DNA of 20,426 bases, from contig JAZRQR010000191.1 in the NCBI GenBank assembly GCA_045650025.1, positions 1 to 20,426 on the forward strand, given 5' to 3'. Source of the stretch: SVQP01 sp045650025 (lineage in GTDB: Bacteria; Bacillota; Clostridia; Oscillospirales; CAG-272). Positions 13,647 to 20,426 of this stretch are shown here, one piece after another; position 1 is the first letter of the stretch, and every line of letters starts with the position of its first letter. Position numbers and translations under genes: made by a program. Under the pieces are notes generated by a model. The model was not told the origin of the DNA and searched no databases. It saw nothing but the letters and a program-made list of their open reading frames with translations.

Positions 13647-16088
13647 ATGAAACCGATCCGAATATTCCATCTTTTATGCGCGTTGCTGGCGCTTTGTCTG
13701 CTGCTTGGCGCTTGCTCGGGGCAAACGCTGCCCGAAACCGGGGAGACGACCGCCACCGAGCCGACAACCGGCGTCGTTGTGCCCGACGAGAGCTACCCTA
13801 CGGCTGCGGATCTGGATCCGAACGCTGATTTTTCCAAGCTGATCCTGTCGTCCGTTTATGCGGGCGCGACCTCCAAAAGCGCACCCGTAGCGCACAGCTA
13901 CGTTTGCTTGTACAATACGGGCAAGGTGGAGCTGGCTTTGCAGGGACTTTCGATCTTTGTGTGCGGCGGTGATTACGTCTGGCGCGAATATCCGTTGCCC
14001 TTTGGTGCCACCATTCCTGCGGGAGGCTATTATCTGGTGCAGGGACAGGCAACCAATACCGAGGTGGCGCAGACCGTGCTGCAAACCGAGCATACCGATG
14101 CCATCCGTCCCGACATGCTGCTTTCTGCTACCGATATGCGCTTGGTTATCGCGCCCGTGGGCACGGAGCTGCAAAATAACCGTCCCATCAAGGGGCAGGC
14201 GGGCGTGGTGGAGTACCTTTCCTTGCACACGCTGGATCAGGGTGACGCACGTCACTATCTGGAAAGCGCATCCAAGGATACGCTGATCCGTCGCGATGCG
14301 GATTCTCCCTACGCACCCTTTGATACGGTTGACCTGACAAAAGCATCTGCAGCACTTTTGCGACAGATCCGCCCGCAGACCAGCCAAGGGGATGTCAACG
14401 TGCAGGTGCACACGCAGGCGTGCGAGGTGGTATTCTCGCACCAAAGCGGTTTTTATAATGAAGAATTTTCCCTGGAAATGACTGCGCCCGATGGGTACAC
14501 CGTGTTCTATACCGTTAACGGTGCAGATCCGCGCACCGTTGTGGCGCAGCGCTATGAAGCGCCCATTTCCATGACCGATACCACCGATATGGCGTGGGGC
14601 GAGCTGACGCAGAACGCCGTGCTTGCCATGGGCAATACCTTCTCGCCCAACGTGTTCTCGCAAATGGGCGCATGGACGGTGCGTGCCTATGCCACCAACG
14701 GCAAGGATTCCACCCCCGTGACCACGCAGACCTATTTTGTGGGCGAAAATCTCCGCGCGGAGGAGCTGGACGTGTTCTGTCTTGCCGTGCAGCCTGAGGA
14801 TTTTGTCAGCACCGATCCCACGGGTAAGAACATTTACATGAATTACTCGGAGGGGCACGAGCGTATTCAGGCGTACTTGGAGTATTTCACCGAGGACAGC
14901 TGCGAATTTTCCTCCTGGGTGGAGATCGCGCTCAACGGTAAGGGATCGCTTGGTATGACCGAAAAATCCTTCCGTATTCTGTTCCGCGAAAACGCAAATC
15001 CCGAGGTTTCGGAAAATCTCAATGCATTTTCTTACAATATTTTTGGCAATTACGCAACCCCTTCTGCAACGGGGGACGACACTATTTATTACCGCAGACT
15101 CTTGTTGCGTAACGGCGGCGGTGACAACTCGGGCTGTACCATCTCGCGCTCGCATATTGGTGATGCGTACATTGCGCGCTTAGATTCGCTTTTGCACGTG
15201 GAAACCATGGCGTACAAGCCGGTGTTCGTGTTCATCAACGGTGAGTTCTGGGGCATTTACAATGCGCGCGAACGCTTTGACGAGAAATATTTTGAAACCG
15301 TGTACGGCGTTCCGGAGGAGGATCTTGCCGTGCTGGAGTGCCCGTACCCCATTCCGTATGTCAAATTCGAGTATTTGGTGACCCACGGCACGCAGCAGGA
15401 TGCGGACGAATTCAATGCGCTGTTCAAGTACGCGCAAAAGTACGACATGGCGGATCCCGAGCACTACCAATACGTATGTGACCGCGTGGATACTGATAAT
15501 CTGATCGACTATTTCTGCGCACAGATCTATCTCAACTGCAGTGACTGGCCCAACAATAACGTCAAGGTGTGGCGCAACAGCAACCCGTATAGCGTATCGG
15601 GGCAGGATACCAAGTGGCGCTTCTGCGTGGTAGATACCGACCACGGCGTGGGCTTGAATTCCAATATCGACACCAACCTGCAGGGCACGGTTGGTGACGG
15701 CTCGGTCATCGGCATTCTGATCAATGGGCTGATGAAGAATCCCGAGTTCCGCGAGCGTTTTCTGATGCGCTATATTTGGGTGACCGAGGTGTATTTCGCA
15801 CCCGAGGCGTCGCTGCCCATCCTCGAGGAGATCGTGGATACGGTCGCGCCCGTCATGCAGCTGCAGCTGGATCGCTGGAAGTGTACCGACGGCACCGCTA
15901 CCCCGTATGACGGCGCAAAGCCCTCCTGGATGTACTACATCAACGTCATTCGTGATTACATGAAGCACCGTCCTGCCGCTGCCAAATCACAGCTTAAGAA
16001 TCAGTATAACCTCTCGGAAGAGGAATACCGGCGCCTGCTTGAAAAAGCCGTTGCCGCATGGGGCGCGCAGAGTGATTTGATCAAATAA
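13647..16088 (+). CDS. CotH kinase family lipoprotein with lamin-tail and chitobiase-type domains
   Basis: A large surface lipoprotein of 813 residues. The signal peptide ends in LLLGAC, with C23 as the lipidated residue, then a Thr/Glu-rich linker. Residues about 55-215 look like a lamin-tail domain (LILSSVYAG...YVCLYNTGKVELALQGLSIF, IPAGGYYLV). Residues about 255-375 look like a chitobiase/hexosaminidase C-terminal type domain (GFYNEEFSLEMTAPDGYTVFYTVNGADP). The CotH kinase-like domain follows: YRRLLLRNGGGDNSG, FINGEFWGIYNARERFDEKYF (from 529), CSDWPNNNVKVWR and WRFCVVDTDHGVG with D663 and D665 as likely metal ligands. CotH proteins are atypical kinases; in Bacillus CotH phosphorylates spore coat proteins. 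The target here is unknown. GGAGGA precedes the ATG. Confidence 0.88.
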   Translation: MKPIRIFHLLCALLALCLLLGACSGQTLPETGETTATEPTTGVVVPDESYPTAADLDPNADFSKLILSSVYAGATSKSAPVAHSYVCLYNTGKVELALQGLSIFVCGGDYVWREYPLPFGATIPAGGYYLVQGQATNTEVAQTVLQTEHTDAIRPDMLLSATDMRLVIAPVGTELQNNRPIKGQAGVVEYLSLHTLDQGDARHYLESASKDTLIRRDADSPYAPFDTVDLTKASAALLRQIRPQTSQGDVNVQVHTQACEVVFSHQSGFYNEEFSLEMTAPDGYTVFYTVNGADPRTVVAQRYEAPISMTDTTDMAWGELTQNAVLAMGNTFSPNVFSQMGAWTVRAYATNGKDSTPVTTQTYFVGENLRAEELDVFCLAVQPEDFVSTDPTGKNIYMNYSEGHERIQAYLEYFTEDSCEFSSWVEIALNGKGSLGMTEKSFRILFRENANPEVSENLNAFSYNIFGNYATPSATGDDTIYYRRLLLRNGGGDNSGCTISRSHIGDAYIARLDSLLHVETMAYKPVFVFINGEFWGIYNARERFDEKYFETVYGVPEEDLAVLECPYPIPYVKFEYLVTHGTQQDADEFNALFKYAQKYDMADPEHYQYVCDRVDTDNLIDYFCAQIYLNCSDWPNNNVKVWRNSNPYSVSGQDTKWRFCVVDTDHGVGLNSNIDTNLQGTVGDGSVIGILINGLMKNPEFRERFLMRYIWVTEVYFAPEASLPILEEIVDTVAPVMQLQLDRWKCTDGTATPYDGAKPSWMYYINVIRDYMKHRPAAAKSQLKNQYNLSEEEYRRLLEKAVAAWGAQSDLIK

Positions 16089-16092
16089 CCCA

Positions 16093-16130
16093 AATCCCGT
16101 GGATCGCTTGTGTGGTCCACGGGATTCTTT
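16093..16130 (+). terminator. Terminator after the CotH gene
   Basis: Arms AATCCCGTGGA (16093-16103) and TCCACGGGATT (16116-16126) pair perfectly and are followed by CTTTATAA. It closes the long era-to-CotH run and isolates the SCIFF locus. Confidence 0.85.
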
Positions 16131-16163
16131 ATAACCGTTACCATTGTTTTTTCTCACAACCTA

Positions 16164-16192
16164 TTGACAAAAAACGCTATCGATGCTATAAT
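16164..16192 (+). promoter_or_regulatory. Sigma-A promoter of the SCIFF locus
   Basis: TTGACA (16164-16169) and TATAAT (16187-16192), with a 17-bp spacer, match the vegetative consensus perfectly. Transcription would start near 16199, about 34 nt ahead of the precursor ATG. Such a strong promoter suggests high, growth-phase expression of the peptide. Confidence 0.92.
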
Positions 16193-16232
16193 ACATCTGT
16201 TAAGCTTATTCTAATATAAGGAGATAATGATC

Positions 16233-16379
16233 ATGAAGAGAATTCAGACTATCCAGACCCGTGACCTCGCTAAGAGCGTTAACAACGGTGGTTGTGGCGA
16301 GTGCCAGACCTCCTGCCAGTCCGCTTGCAAGACCTCTTGCGGCGTAGCAAACCAGGAGTGCGAGTCTAAGAAGGACTGA
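16233..16379 (+). CDS. scfA: SCIFF ranthipeptide precursor (six cysteines in forty-five residues)
   Basis: A 48-residue ribosomal peptide substrate. It begins MKRIQTIQTRDLAKSVNNGG (leader) and continues with the cysteine-rich core CGECQTSCQSACKTSC and a final Cys, giving six cysteines at 21, 24, 28, 32, 36 and 43. This is the SCIFF signature, found almost throughout the Clostridia. The neighbouring radical SAM enzyme forms thioether bonds between Cys and other residues (Cys-Thr shown in the Clostridium thermocellum member); T26 and T34 are the core threonines here. Its biological role is not known. AAGGAGA (16218-16224) lies 8 nt before the ATG. Too short for usual ORF cut-offs. Confidence 0.97.
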   Translation: MKRIQTIQTRDLAKSVNNGGCGECQTSCQSACKTSCGVANQECESKKD

Positions 16380-16428
16380 TTGGCTAAAGCCAACGATCGG
16401 GGCTGGGGCGATGTGCCCGAGCCCCGAT
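16380..16428 (+). promoter_or_regulatory. Two hairpins between scfA and its maturase gene
   Basis: Starting right after the scfA stop, TTGGCT-AA-AGCCAA (16380-16393) forms a small hairpin. Then ATCGGGGCT (16396-16404) pairs with AGCCCCGAT (16420-16428), with an inner GGGC/GCCC. No T run follows, so it is a weak terminator at best. A partial terminator or an mRNA-end stabiliser would both favour precursor over maturase; this is inferred. Confidence 0.6.
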
Positions 16429-16450
16429 GCTTTATGAAAGGAAAAATTCT

Positions 16451-17875
16451 ATGATACATCAGTATAAATTAAACGGTTACAATATTGTATTGGATATCTA
16501 CAGCGGCTCGGTGCACTGCGTGGACGAGGTCGCATATGATATGATTGCCATGTACGAGCAGCACGACAAGCAGAGCATTGTGGATGCCATGCTTGCAAAG
16601 TACGGCGAGCGCGAGGACGTCAGCGCCGAGGAGCTGTCCGAGTGCTACGACGACATTACCGCACTCAAGGAGCAGGGCAAGCTGTTCGCGCCCGACATCT
16701 ACCGCGACAAGGCGTTTGACTTCAAGAACCGCAACACGGTCGTCAAGGCACTTTGCCTGCACGTTGCGCATACCTGCAACCTCAACTGCGAATACTGCTT
16801 TGCAGCACAGGGCAAGTACCACGGTGAGCGCGCGGTCATGTCGTTGGAGGTCGGTAAGGCTGCCATCGACTTTTTGATCAAGCATTCCGGCACGCGCCGC
16901 AACCTGGAGGTCGACTTCTTTGGCGGCGAGCCCTTGATGAACTTTGACGTGGTCAAGGAAACCGTGGCATATGCACGCAGCATTGAAAAGGAGCATAATA
17001 AGAACTTCCGCTTTACGCTGACCACCAACGGTGTGCTGGTGGATGACGAGGTCATTGAATGGGCAAACCGCGAGTGCCATAACGTGGTGCTCTCGCTGGA
17101 CGGCAGAGAAGAGGTGCACGACAGACTGCGCAAGACGGTCAACGGCAAGGGCAGCTACGCCACCATCGTACCCAAGTTCCAGCACTTTGTGGAAAAGCGC
17201 GAGGGCAAGGGCTACTACCTGCGTGGCACCTACACCCATAACAACCCTGATTTCACCAAGGATATATTCCACATGCTGGACCTTGGCTTTGATCAGCTTT
17301 CCATGGAACCGGTCGTTTGCGCGCCCGAGGATCCTTACGCGCTGACTAAGGAAGATTTGCCCGTGCTGTTTGAGCAGTACGAAATTCTTGCCAAGGCGCA
17401 GATCGACCGCCGCAGAGAGGGCAGACCCTTTACCTTCTATCATTACATGCTCAACCTGGAGCACGGTCCCTGCGTATATAAGCGCATCAGCGGCTGCGGC
17501 TCGGGTACCGAATATATGGCTGTCACCCCCTGGGGCGACCTGTATCCCTGCCACCAGTTCGTGGGCGAGGAGGAATACAAGCTGGGCAACCTTTGGACGG
17601 GCGTGACCAACACCGCGCTGCGTGACGAGTTCAAGCTCTGCAACGCATACGCAAGACCCGATTGCGCGGATTGCTGGGCAAGAATGTATTGCTCGGGCGG
17701 CTGCGCTGCCAACGCCTACCACGCTACCGGCTCGATCACGGGCGTTTATGAGTACGGCTGTGAGCTGTTCCGCAAGAGAATGGAATGCGCCGTCATGGTC
17801 AAGGTTGCCGAATATCAGGATGGCATTGCCGCATCGGAGAGCGATTGCTCCGATTGCGAGTCGTGCGGAGAATAA
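16451..17875 (+). CDS. scfB: SCIFF peptide maturase, radical SAM/SPASM (thioether-forming)
   Basis: An iron-sulfur enzyme of 474 residues that installs thioether bridges in the SCIFF peptide. Residues 1-85 look like a peptide-recognition (RRE/PqqD-like) domain. The radical SAM cluster motif C-x3-C-x2-C is C109, C113 and C116 within AHTCNLNCEYCFAAQG. DFFGGEPLMN and TTNGVL are core radical SAM motifs. The C-terminal SPASM/twitch region has C341, C349, C367 and C397 and the block CADCWARMYCSGGCAANAY. The last residues, ASESDCSDCESCGE, add a further C466-x2-C469-x2-C472 tail. I chose the ATG at 16451, preceded by AAAGGAA; an in-frame ATG at 16427 lies in the hairpin. It is separated from scfA by 71 nt, in the same direction and without a strong terminator. 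Confidence 0.96.
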   Translation: MIHQYKLNGYNIVLDIYSGSVHCVDEVAYDMIAMYEQHDKQSIVDAMLAKYGEREDVSAEELSECYDDITALKEQGKLFAPDIYRDKAFDFKNRNTVVKALCLHVAHTCNLNCEYCFAAQGKYHGERAVMSLEVGKAAIDFLIKHSGTRRNLEVDFFGGEPLMNFDVVKETVAYARSIEKEHNKNFRFTLTTNGVLVDDEVIEWANRECHNVVLSLDGREEVHDRLRKTVNGKGSYATIVPKFQHFVEKREGKGYYLRGTYTHNNPDFTKDIFHMLDLGFDQLSMEPVVCAPEDPYALTKEDLPVLFEQYEILAKAQIDRRREGRPFTFYHYMLNLEHGPCVYKRISGCGSGTEYMAVTPWGDLYPCHQFVGEEEYKLGNLWTGVTNTALRDEFKLCNAYARPDCADCWARMYCSGGCAANAYHATGSITGVYEYGCELFRKRMECAVMVKVAEYQDGIAASESDCSDCESCGE

Positions 17876-17918
17876 AGCTTCCGCAAATGCCTGCTTCAAT
17901 CGCGAAAGGGAATGAATA

Positions 17919-20318
17919 ATGGCATTTTCAAATAAAACCTTACAAACCTTGGAATTTGATAAGGTCTGCGCCATGCTTGCCGAGCACGCCCACACCGACG
18001 GTGCGCGCGCTATGGCGGCAAGGCTGATCCCAACGGATGACCCCGAGGAGATCTTGCGCAGACAGAGAAGAACCACCGATGCCAAAAGACTTTTGGACGT
18101 CAAGGGCACGCCCTCGTTTGGATACGTGCGTGACGTGGGCGAGATCTGTGAGCGCGCCGATAAGGGCGCGGTACTCTCGCCGCGCGAGCTGCTGGACGTT
18201 GCCAACGTGCTGCGTACTGCGCGTCTTTTGGTGGATTATTGCCACGGCAATCACATATTTGATACCGTGCTGGACGAGATCTTTGATCGCTTGACCCCCG
18301 ACCGCAAGCTGGAGGAGCGCATCACGCGCGCCATCGTGGCGGAGGATCTGATCGCGGATGAAGCATCGCCCGCACTGGCGGACATTCGCCGCAAGATCCG
18401 CGCAACCAATAGCCGCATCAAGGATACGCTGCAAAAGTACGTGCAGGGCGGCGCACATGCCAAGTACCTGCAGGAAAATATCGTCACCAGCCGTAACGGC
18501 AGATACGTCATCCCGGTTAAAACCGAGTATAAAAACGAGGTCAAGGGTCTGGTGCATGATACCTCGTCCTCGGGCGCTACCTTGTTTATCGAGCCCATGG
18601 CGGTGGTCGAAGCCAATAACGAGCTGCGCGTGCTGCAATCCAAAGAGCAGCACGAGATCGAGCGCATTCTTGCCGAGCTTTCCGAGGCGGTCAGCAACGC
18701 AACGGGTGTGCTGACGCTTAATTATTATAATATTGTAACTCTTTCGTTCTGCTTTGCTTGCGCGGAGCTTTCGGCCGCTATGAACGGCGCAGCGCCTGCG
18801 TTGTCCGAGGACGGTACGTTCCGTCTTGTGCGTGCAAGACACCCGCTGATCGACCGCGATCGCGTGGTGCCCATTAACGTTGCGTTGGGTGGCGAATGCG
18901 GATACGATACCGTGATCATCACGGGTCCCAATACGGGCGGTAAAACGGTTACGCTGAAAACGCTGGGTCTGTTTGCGCTCATGGCGCAATCGGGTCTGCA
19001 TATTCCTGCCGATCAGGAGTCGGTCGTGCCCGTGCTGCGTGCCGTGCTGGTAGACCTGGGAGATGAGCAGAGCATTGAGCAATCGCTCTCCACCTTCTCC
19101 TCGCATATGGTCAATATCGTGCAGATCATGGAGCAGGTCGGCGAGCAGACGCTGGTGTTGTTTGACGAGCTTGGCGTGGGTACCGACCCCGTTGAGGGCG
19201 CGGCTCTTGCCGTGTCGGTCATCGAATCGGTGCGTGCGGCGGGTGCGCTTTGCGCAGCAACCACGCACTATGCAGAGCTTAAGGCGTTTGCCCTCAATAC
19301 CCCCGGCGTGCGAAATGCAAGCTGCGAGTTTGACGTGGAGACGCTTCGTCCTACCTATAAGCTGATCATCGGCACACCCGGTAAATCCAATGCGTTTGCC
19401 ATTTCGGAAAAGCTGGGACTTTCTACCGCTATCATTGGTCGTGCACAGGAGCTGATCAGCGCCGATAACCGTCACTTTGAGGACGTGATCGGACAGCTGG
19501 AGCAGAGCCGCATGGAAATGGAGCAGCAAAGGGAAGAGAGCGCGAGATTGCGAGAGGAATACGAGCAGTTCAAGCGCCAGTCTGAGAAAAAGATCGCCGA
19601 GCAGGTCGCTCGCGCGGAGAAAGAGCTGGAGGCTGCCAGAGTCAAGGCGAATTCCATGGTGCAAAGCGCTAAGGCGTCGTATGATTTTATTCTGGAGCAG
19701 ATGGAGAAGGTCCGCAAATCCAAGGATAGCGCCAGAATGGGCGAGGAAATGGACGCGGCTAAGAGAGCGGTGCGCGATCACCTGAAGCAGAACGGGGATA
19801 AGTTTGATCCCGTGCAGAAGCGGGACGAGGATGATAAGAATTACGTGCTGCCCAGAGCCTTGCGTAAGGGCGATGAGGTCATCATTCGCTCGCTTGGCAC
19901 TAAGGGTGTCGTGGTAGAGGTACCGGATAAGAGCGGTAACGCTCAGATCAAGGCAGGTATTCTGACTACGCGCGTCAACGTCAAGGATCTTAAGCTTGTC
20001 GTAGAAGAGGCAACGCTGACCAAGGACGGCAAAAAGAATAAGGTGTCTACCTACAGCGTGCAGAAGAACCATGATTTCAAGGATGAGATTGATCTGCGCG
20101 GCATGAACGGAGACGAGGCCTGGTTTGCGGTGGATAAGTATCTGGATAGCGCGATCTTGTACGGCTTCCGCACCGTGCGTATTATTCACGGAAAGGGAAC
20201 GGGCGCGCTGCGCCAGGCAATGCAGAATTTCCTGCGCAGCGATAAGCGCGTGGCATCCTTCCGTCGAGGACAGTACGGCGAAGGCGATAGCGGCGTGACT
20301 GTCGTCGAACTTAAATAA
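17919..20318 (+). CDS. mutS2: Endonuclease MutS2
   Basis: A MutS-like ATPase and nuclease of 799 residues; in bacteria MutS2 limits recombination and in Bacillus also rescues collided ribosomes. The N-terminal core domain is followed by the ATPase: Walker A GPNTGGKT (336-343) and Walker B LVLFDELGVGTDP with D416-E417. A coiled-coil region, rich in E, K, Q and R, spans about 515-640. The C-terminal Smr nuclease domain (about 722-799) has DLRG (725-728) and HGKGTG (757-762). It lacks the mismatch-recognition domain of MutS, as expected for MutS2. Length is normal. A weak AAAGGGAATG site precedes the ATG; it starts 43 nt after scfB and may be read from that transcript, as no separate promoter is obvious. 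Confidence 0.96.
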   Translation: MAFSNKTLQTLEFDKVCAMLAEHAHTDGARAMAARLIPTDDPEEILRRQRRTTDAKRLLDVKGTPSFGYVRDVGEICERADKGAVLSPRELLDVANVLRTARLLVDYCHGNHIFDTVLDEIFDRLTPDRKLEERITRAIVAEDLIADEASPALADIRRKIRATNSRIKDTLQKYVQGGAHAKYLQENIVTSRNGRYVIPVKTEYKNEVKGLVHDTSSSGATLFIEPMAVVEANNELRVLQSKEQHEIERILAELSEAVSNATGVLTLNYYNIVTLSFCFACAELSAAMNGAAPALSEDGTFRLVRARHPLIDRDRVVPINVALGGECGYDTVIITGPNTGGKTVTLKTLGLFALMAQSGLHIPADQESVVPVLRAVLVDLGDEQSIEQSLSTFSSHMVNIVQIMEQVGEQTLVLFDELGVGTDPVEGAALAVSVIESVRAAGALCAATTHYAELKAFALNTPGVRNASCEFDVETLRPTYKLIIGTPGKSNAFAISEKLGLSTAIIGRAQELISADNRHFEDVIGQLEQSRMEMEQQREESARLREEYEQFKRQSEKKIAEQVARAEKELEAARVKANSMVQSAKASYDFILEQMEKVRKSKDSARMGEEMDAAKRAVRDHLKQNGDKFDPVQKRDEDDKNYVLPRALRKGDEVIIRSLGTKGVVVEVPDKSGNAQIKAGILTTRVNVKDLKLVVEEATLTKDGKKNKVSTYSVQKNHDFKDEIDLRGMNGDEAWFAVDKYLDSAILYGFRTVRIIHGKGTGALRQAMQNFLRSDKRVASFRRGQYGEGDSGVTVVELK

Positions 20319-20333
20319 AATAAAACACAAACA

Positions 20334-20364
20334 AAGCCCTCGGCTGCGCCGAGGGCTTGTTTTA
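20334..20364 (+). terminator. Terminator after mutS2
   Basis: AAGCCCTCGGC (20334-20344), TGC loop, GCCGAGGGCTT (20348-20358), then GTTTTAT. The arms are 11 bp and perfect. Confidence 0.9.
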
Positions 20365-20398
20365 TCCGACCACCAACATCTCTTTTGAAAGTTTTTAC

Positions 20399-20420
20399 GT
20401 CGCTTTTTTCAAAAAGCGAC
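20399..20420. repeat. Short perfect inverted repeat at the right edge
   Basis: GTCGCTTTTT (20399-20408), TC, AAAAAGCGAC (20411-20420). Perfect 10-bp arms. The left half follows GAAAGTTTTTAC, and the window ends 6 bp later, so it may be part of a longer element that cannot be seen. Confidence 0.6.
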
Positions 20421-20426
20421 CGCAGG

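Noticed and set aside
16469..18205. A 578-codon open frame on the minus strand, antisense to scfB and the start of mutS2
   Set aside because: It covers two well-identified genes, its translation shows no domain pattern, and it comes from codon bias that leaves few stop codons in the opposite frame.
17940..20330. A 796-codon open frame on the minus strand antisense to mutS2
   Set aside because: The plus strand has all MutS2 motifs over the same range. The antisense product has no recognisable feature, and it would read through the mutS2 terminator region without its own promoter.
1..20426. CRISPR arrays, insertion sequences, prophage or plasmid genes
   Set aside because: No regularly spaced direct repeats, transposase or integrase motifs, or phage structural genes were found on either strand.

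Overview
The window (about 20.4 kb) reads as a chromosomal segment of an endospore-forming member of the Clostridia. The signs are sporulation genes (ylbJ, yqfC, yqfD), a SCIFF ranthipeptide with its radical SAM maturase, a T-box-controlled valS, purine-rich ribosome binding sites, and strict TTGACA/TATAAT promoters with 17-bp spacers. The moderately GC-rich coding sequence and the small palindromic intergenic repeats would suit an uncultured gut lineage of the Oscillospiraceae type, but that placement is inference. No IS element, prophage, CRISPR array or plasmid function was seen.

Layout. (1) 1-600, minus strand: the start of valS with a complete T-box leader and promoter. (2) 700-1620, plus strand: a palindromic repeat, a tRNA-Thr(GGT) gene with its own promoter and terminator, and a small cysteine-containing redox-type protein. 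(3) 1786-3036, plus: a lipoprotein with BspA-like leucine-rich repeats. (4) 3089-4506, minus: a DUF3343 sulfur/selenium-carrier-like protein translationally coupled to a cysteine desulfurase-type aminotransferase. (5) 4618-5736, minus: ylbJ, divergent from yqfC-yqfD. (6) 5802-11158, plus: yqfC-yqfD-phoH-ybeY-(unknown membrane protein)-era-recO, a conserved Firmicutes gene order in which dgkA and cdd, usual in Bacillus between ybeY and era, are absent and a single-pass membrane protein sits there instead. (7) 11151-16088, plus: a YaaO/SpeA-type PLP decarboxylase, an uncharacterised 354-residue protein and a large CotH-kinase lipoprotein, closely packed behind recO. (8) 16164-17875, plus: the SCIFF precursor (48 residues, six cysteines, missed by simple ORF length cut-offs) and its radical SAM/SPASM maturase. 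(9) 17919-20318, plus: mutS2, then a terminator.

How it works together. Several genes serve translation and ribosome maturation (valS, tRNA-Thr, ybeY, era, phoH) or DNA repair (recO, mutS2). ylbJ and yqfC/yqfD serve spore formation. A possible vegetative promoter inside yqfD could separate phoH-ybeY-era from sporulation control. The least understood parts are the decarboxylase/unknown/CotH block, the membrane protein between ybeY and era, and the SCIFF locus, where hairpins lie between precursor and maturase and the maturase carries a short C-x2-C-x2-C tail.
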